A DNA stretch of 64,000 nt from Liolophura sinensis (lineage: Eukaryota; Mollusca; Polyplacophora; Chitonida; Chitonidae): contig NC_088306.1 of NCBI RefSeq assembly GCF_032854445.1, forward strand, positions 14,939,386-15,003,385, written 5' to 3'. The notes under the pieces are model-generated. The model saw only the letters and a list, made by a program, of their open reading frames with translations. It was not told the DNA's origin and did no database searches. Position numbers and translations under genes: made by a program. Of this stretch, positions 56,501-62,500 are shown piece by piece (position 1 is the stretch's first letter; every line of letters begins with the position of its first letter).

Positions 56501-59500
56501 ACATATATAATGAACCTCCCACATTCAGCCATTACAAAGCATAAATACATGTGTATAATATTTATACACGGTGCTGCAAACCTTACCTTCATGAACGACC
56601 TTTGCATTTTCTAAAAAAGCATTGACGCCAATCTAAGAATTTGAATTTGGCTTGTTAGTGGTTGTATTAAATGTTAATGAATGCCAGGTGAAGCTTGACG
56701 AGATACAGGTATTAAAACAATCACACTTATTAACTATAAACACTACTAAATCATACACACCTTTAATTTCTTTGCACAAACCGAAAAAAAAAAAAAACAG
56801 CAACAAACTTTTTTCATATGTTAGCATGCAGAAAATTGCAATTAATACGAATATTATTTCTTCCATGCATTCTCATCAGAATTTGCAAGCTGTTGATTAA
56901 ATTGTTCTTTACGGCTTTGGAGAACAAAAATTTGTAACTTGATCAACCATTCATCGCCAATTAAATATAACATTTTTCTAGACACCTTCTGAATACATAT
57001 ATAAACAAAAATTCAATTGGAAAGTAAATTATAATACTTTCGACGGTCACAGCTTTCAGATGTAAATTTGAGCTTACTATAAAGCACGGCATAGACGGTG
57101 TACAGATGGAGTTAAGTAAATGCATGAACTTGTAAATTATTCTCTTTCAACAGGAAGTAAACATGTGAAATGGATGAGCGCAACATAAGAAACCACCAGC
57201 TGCAGTGAATAATGATGTGCAAGAAAAGAATGCTGAAAGAAACATTCCCAAAACGTGCCCAGTGACAAAAAAAAAAAAAGAAGAAAAAGATGATCAAATA
57301 CATGTATGTCTAAACTGTGATAAAGGAGAGCTTCTGTTTGAGGGATAGCTTACCTGCATGTCTGGGAAAATATCAAACATTTTATGTCGTCCTTCCTGCC
57401 TTGCTTTTGTTAAAGCTGTCTCTGTTTCTCTAGAATACTGAAAATATAGTCCACTTTCCACACTTAGCAAACAAGTTCACTCAGAACTGAAAGTATATTC
57501 TTCAGCCTGTAATAATTTCAGACTGTCACTCAAAAGGTTTTTCATCTAGTTGTTATTACAATGTACCTTCAACACTAAAGAGAATGCCACAAAACATCGA
57601 TGGAATGTTGCAAATTACAAATGCACAACTGCAAGTGGAAGCAGCTAATGTTGCAGAGGCATGCATGTAAAATTGCAATCTTCCCTCTAAAGGTTATTTC
57701 AGTTACATATTACTACACTGGCTCGAGTGGAAATTCAGTTCATATAGAAGGGATTCCTACGCGTACACCATATTCTTGGCCCTCAGTCCTGTAAGACGAA
57801 ATCCCGCTTTAAAACGAGATTTGCAGGTTACTGGATAGACTTGTGTACGTGTCAGCCCAATCACTTTGAATTAAATTCGTGTTGAGAAGCGGGATTTCGC
57901 ATCACATGAACTATATTCCATATTACTTACATGTATCAATTCCCCAACTATCTTATTAATAAACACAAATTTAGACCAGCACAAAACACACATAAACAAA
58001 CAACACTGAGGTACATATTTCAAGACAAACATGACACACAAATTTGTTAATTCAATTCTAGACTTTTTGATCACTTTGCATCACTGTCACCACTAATAAA
58101 TTTCGAACCTGACACTTGAACAATGTCAAGGTCACCATGATGTTGCAGGAAATGATGGCCCCCCCCAAATAAAACTCCATATGAATTCATGTTTCTCATA
58201 ATTCTCTAAACTTACACTTATCTAATCTATGTGCAAAATATTTCAGACCGACAATTAATGCAGTTCTACATGTACTGACCGATAAATGTTCAACATAAAT
58301 CCTCAAGAGGGCATGAAAGAACATCAGTGATGAGGCTTGCCAAATCAAGGTCAAAAGGTTAACGGCAACTACTCGTGACGGTAAAGCACAAAACGAATCT
58401 AAATCTCAACCATTAAAATACGTAAATGAAAACTTAAGTATACTTGGATTGTACCAAGTAGGCTTTACAAATCATAAATTTAGCTGAAGACTGAAAATTA
58501 AATTAGCTATCTCATACGTCAAAAATGTATAGAAATAAATATTTGGACTACTGGTCTATGTAATTAAGCCTTACACTACTTAAGCACTCATTTTACCACC
58601 TAATCTATTTTGTGAAGACGCATATTGGTAAAATAATTCAACCTACATGAAATCTCAAGTTTATGTTTAACTCTGTTCGAAACTTGTAGATCTCTTACAA
58701 TAAATGACAAAACTACACTGTCTTGTCTTGTCCAATTAGTTCTATAATTAAACACGCAGTTGAATGCAGTTAATTTTGTGGTTATAAACTCCTTCCTTGT
58801 TCTACTTATGACACAGCATTCCATTAAAATTTGGCTACCCTACTACATTATGCAAATGTCTCCCTTACTTTGACGAGTCCGTGCGCACTCTCTTTCTTCC
58901 CATCTCCCTTGTCAGGTGTGGACAGGTCATCTGCAAAATAAAATACAAAGTTGAAATTAAAACAAACAAGGTTGCTAATTCAGATATATAATACCTCACA
59001 CTAAATGTGCAAAAGTTATGCATAGATCCAGCTGATTTTACTCTGCACATAAAATTTGATCAAAATCAGGGAAGAATTTGAGCAATTATTTCAAGGAAAC
59101 CAATGACCAATCAAGGAAATCCTTCAAGTACACAAAACTTATGCAAGCATAGAATGCGATTGGTGTTTTACACTAAATGTGTTGCCCATGACTAAGTTGT
59201 TCCCGATTCTGAGAGTCCCATTGGAAAATAAAAGTTTCATACTAAAAGTAAGATCTCATGACATTTATTTGCCTCTCAAAATGTGCTTCAATGGTGTTTA
59301 ACACGGTACTCAAATTTCACACTCTTAATGGTGTTTAACACCATACTCAAAATTTCACCCTCTTAAGAAGACAGTCAGGTTTATGGGCGAAAGAAACCAG
59401 AGTATTCAAAGTAAACCACCGACCTCTGCTACATATCTGACAAACCTCCTAACAGCCAAAGCAGCAAGAACTGGGTTCAAATATACAATGTGACGCACAG

Positions 59501-62500
59501 CTGTAAGGCCATCTCAATTTCAATTCTTGTTTTACGTGCAGAATGAATCCCTTTTCAATGTCAGAGGAGGCCATAAATGCAAAACTGAAAGATCATCTAA
59601 TTTGTGGGGAAATGTGGACTGTCTATCAATCTTTCCTGATGAAGGCATATATTAATGTGCTCAGAAAGGCTTGAAAAACTGGAAAATCATTAAAAACATT
59701 AAAACCGGAAAACATAAAAAGTTTGATTTTCAATATTATTTTTTTAATATTCCTTACCTGGATTTTTTAAGTGTTTGCTTGTAAGTACACACCACAAAAT
59801 AAATTGGTGGCGCAAGAAGATAGCAATTAACTGAGGTCAGTGTCTCACCTCTTGAGCGTGAGTCTGTGGACGCTTGTGACCCGGTCTCCGCCACGTGGAT
59901 GACCCTTTTCAGGGTCTGCATCCACTCCTCCAGCTCACTCTCATTTTCTGCCCCAAACAAATAATGCTGACCATTCTGCATCTGCACCTCAAAACAGAAC
60001 TTCCCCTTCTTCGTGTTCTGAGGAAAAAAACACGAAGTCAGAAAGCGTATTTTATAATACTGGACTCAAAACACACGTTTTTCTTCTTCGAGTTGTGAAA
60101 GAAAAACAATACTAGAAATTTAACTCTACCTTAAAACTGAAATTTTAATTTTATGTTTTCAGACAATCTGAGAAAAAAACACACAGAGGTGTACTATAAC
60201 ACTGTAAAAGAGTATTTCCTCCTCTCACCATTCTGGTTGAATGTGGAGTGGGGACCCAAAAAACACACAGAGGTGTATTATAACACTGTAAAAGAGTAAT
60301 TCCTCCTCTCACCATTCTGGTGGAATGTGGAGTGGGGACCCAAAAAACACACAGAGGTGTACTATAACACTGTAAAAGAGTAATTCCTCCTCTCACCATT
60401 CTGGTGGAATGTGGAGTGGGGACCCAAAAAACACACAGAGGTGTATTATAACACTGTAAAAGAGTAATTCCTCCTCTCACCATTCTGGTTGAATGTGGAG
60501 TGGGGACCCAAAAAACACACAGAGGTGTATTATAACACTGTAAAAGAGTAATTCCTCCTCTCACCATTCTGGTTGAATGTGGAGTGGGGACCCAAAAAAC
60601 ACACAGAGGTGTATTATAACACTGTAAAAGAGTAATTCCTCCTCTCACCATTCTGGTGGAATGTGGAGTGGGGACCCAAAAAACACACAGAGGTGTACTA
60701 TAACACTGTAAAAGAGTATTTCCTCCTCTCACCATTCTGGTGGAATGTGGAGTGGGGACCCAAAAAACACACAGAGGTGTACTATAACACTGTAAAAGAG
60801 TATTTCCTCCTCTCACCATTCTGGTGGAATGTGGAGTGGGGACCCAAAAAACACACAGAGGTGTACTATAACACTGTAAAAGAGTATTTCCTCCTCTCAC
60901 CATTCTGGTGGAATGTGGAGTGAGGACCCAAAAAACACACAGAGGTGTACTATAACACTGTAAAAGAGTATTTCCTCCTCTCACCATTCTGGTGGAATGT
61001 GGAGTGGGGACCCAAAAAACACACAGAGGTGTACTATAACACTGTAAAAGAGTAATTCCTCCTCTCACCATTCTGGTGGAATGTGGAGTGGGGACCCAAA
61101 AAACACACAGAGGTGTACTATAACACTGTAAAAGAGTATTTCCTCCTCTCACCATTCTGGTGGAATGTGGAGTGGGGACCCAAAAAACACACAGAGGTGT
61201 ACTATAACACTGTAAAAGAGTATTTCCTCCTCTCACCATTCTGGTGGAATGTGGAGTGGGGGACCCAAAAAACTCACAGAGGTGTACTATAACACTGTAA
61301 AAGAGTATTTCCTCCTCTCACCATTCTGGTGGAATGTGGAGTGGGGACCCCAAAAACACACAGAGGTGTACTATAACACTGTAAAAGAGTATTTCCTCCT
61401 CTCACCATTCTGGTGGAATGTGGAGTGGGGACCCAAAAAACACACAGAGGTGTACTATAACACTGTAAAAGAGTAATTCCTCCTCTCACCATTCTGGTGG
61501 AATGTGGAGTGGGGACCCAAAAAACACACAGAGGTGTACTATAACACTGTAAAAGAGTAATTCCTCCTCTCACCATTCTGGTGGAATGTGGAGTGGGGAC
61601 CCAAAAAACACACAGAGGTGTACTATAACACTGTAAAAGAGTAATTCCTCCTCTCACCATTCTGGTGGAATGTGGAGTGGGGACCCAAAAAACACACAGA
61701 GGTGTACTATAACACTGTAAAAGAGTATTTCCTCCTCTCACCATTCTGGTGGAATGTGGAGTGGGGACCCAAAAAACACACAGAGGTGTACTATAACACT
61801 GTAAAAGAGTAATTCCTCCTCTCACCATTCTGGTGGAATGTGGAGTGGGGACCCAAAAAACACACAGAGGTGTACTATAACACTGTAAAAGAGTAATTCC
61901 TCCTCTCACCATTCTGGTGGAATGTGGAGTGGGGACCCAAAAAACACACAGAGGTGTACTATAACACTGTAAAAGAGTAATTCCTCCTCTCACTATTCTG
62001 GTGGAATGTGGAGTGGGGACCCAAAAAACACACAGAGGTGTACTATAACACTGTAAAAGAGTATTTCCTCCTCTCACCATTCTGGTGGAATGTGGAGTGG
62101 GGACCCAAAAAACACACAGAGGTGTACTATAACACTGTAAAAGAGTAATTCCTCCTCTCACCATTCTGGTGGAATGTGGAGTGGGGACCCAAACCTTTAT
62201 GTATCATCAGCATTTCTTCAAAATCATATTGTGATTATTAACATAAATTAACATAAATTATTAACATAAACTTTGCGTTCTACGACTTTATGTTTTTCAT
62301 GAAAATAACGAAAACATTCCAGAACAATAATGTACATGTAATACTATTTTAGGACAGGATTTACGTAATATACACAAGACGTTCGAATTATTTATTTATT
62401 TGATTGGTGTTTAACGCCGTACTCAAGAATATTTCACTTATACGATGGTGGCCAGCATTATGGTCGGAGGAAACCGGGCAGAGCCCTGGGGATACCCACA

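Noticed and set aside
60151-62164. Open frames of 362 and 296 codons on the minus strand
   Set aside because: They are translations of the 84-bp array, open only because the unit is a multiple of three; no start context or domain.
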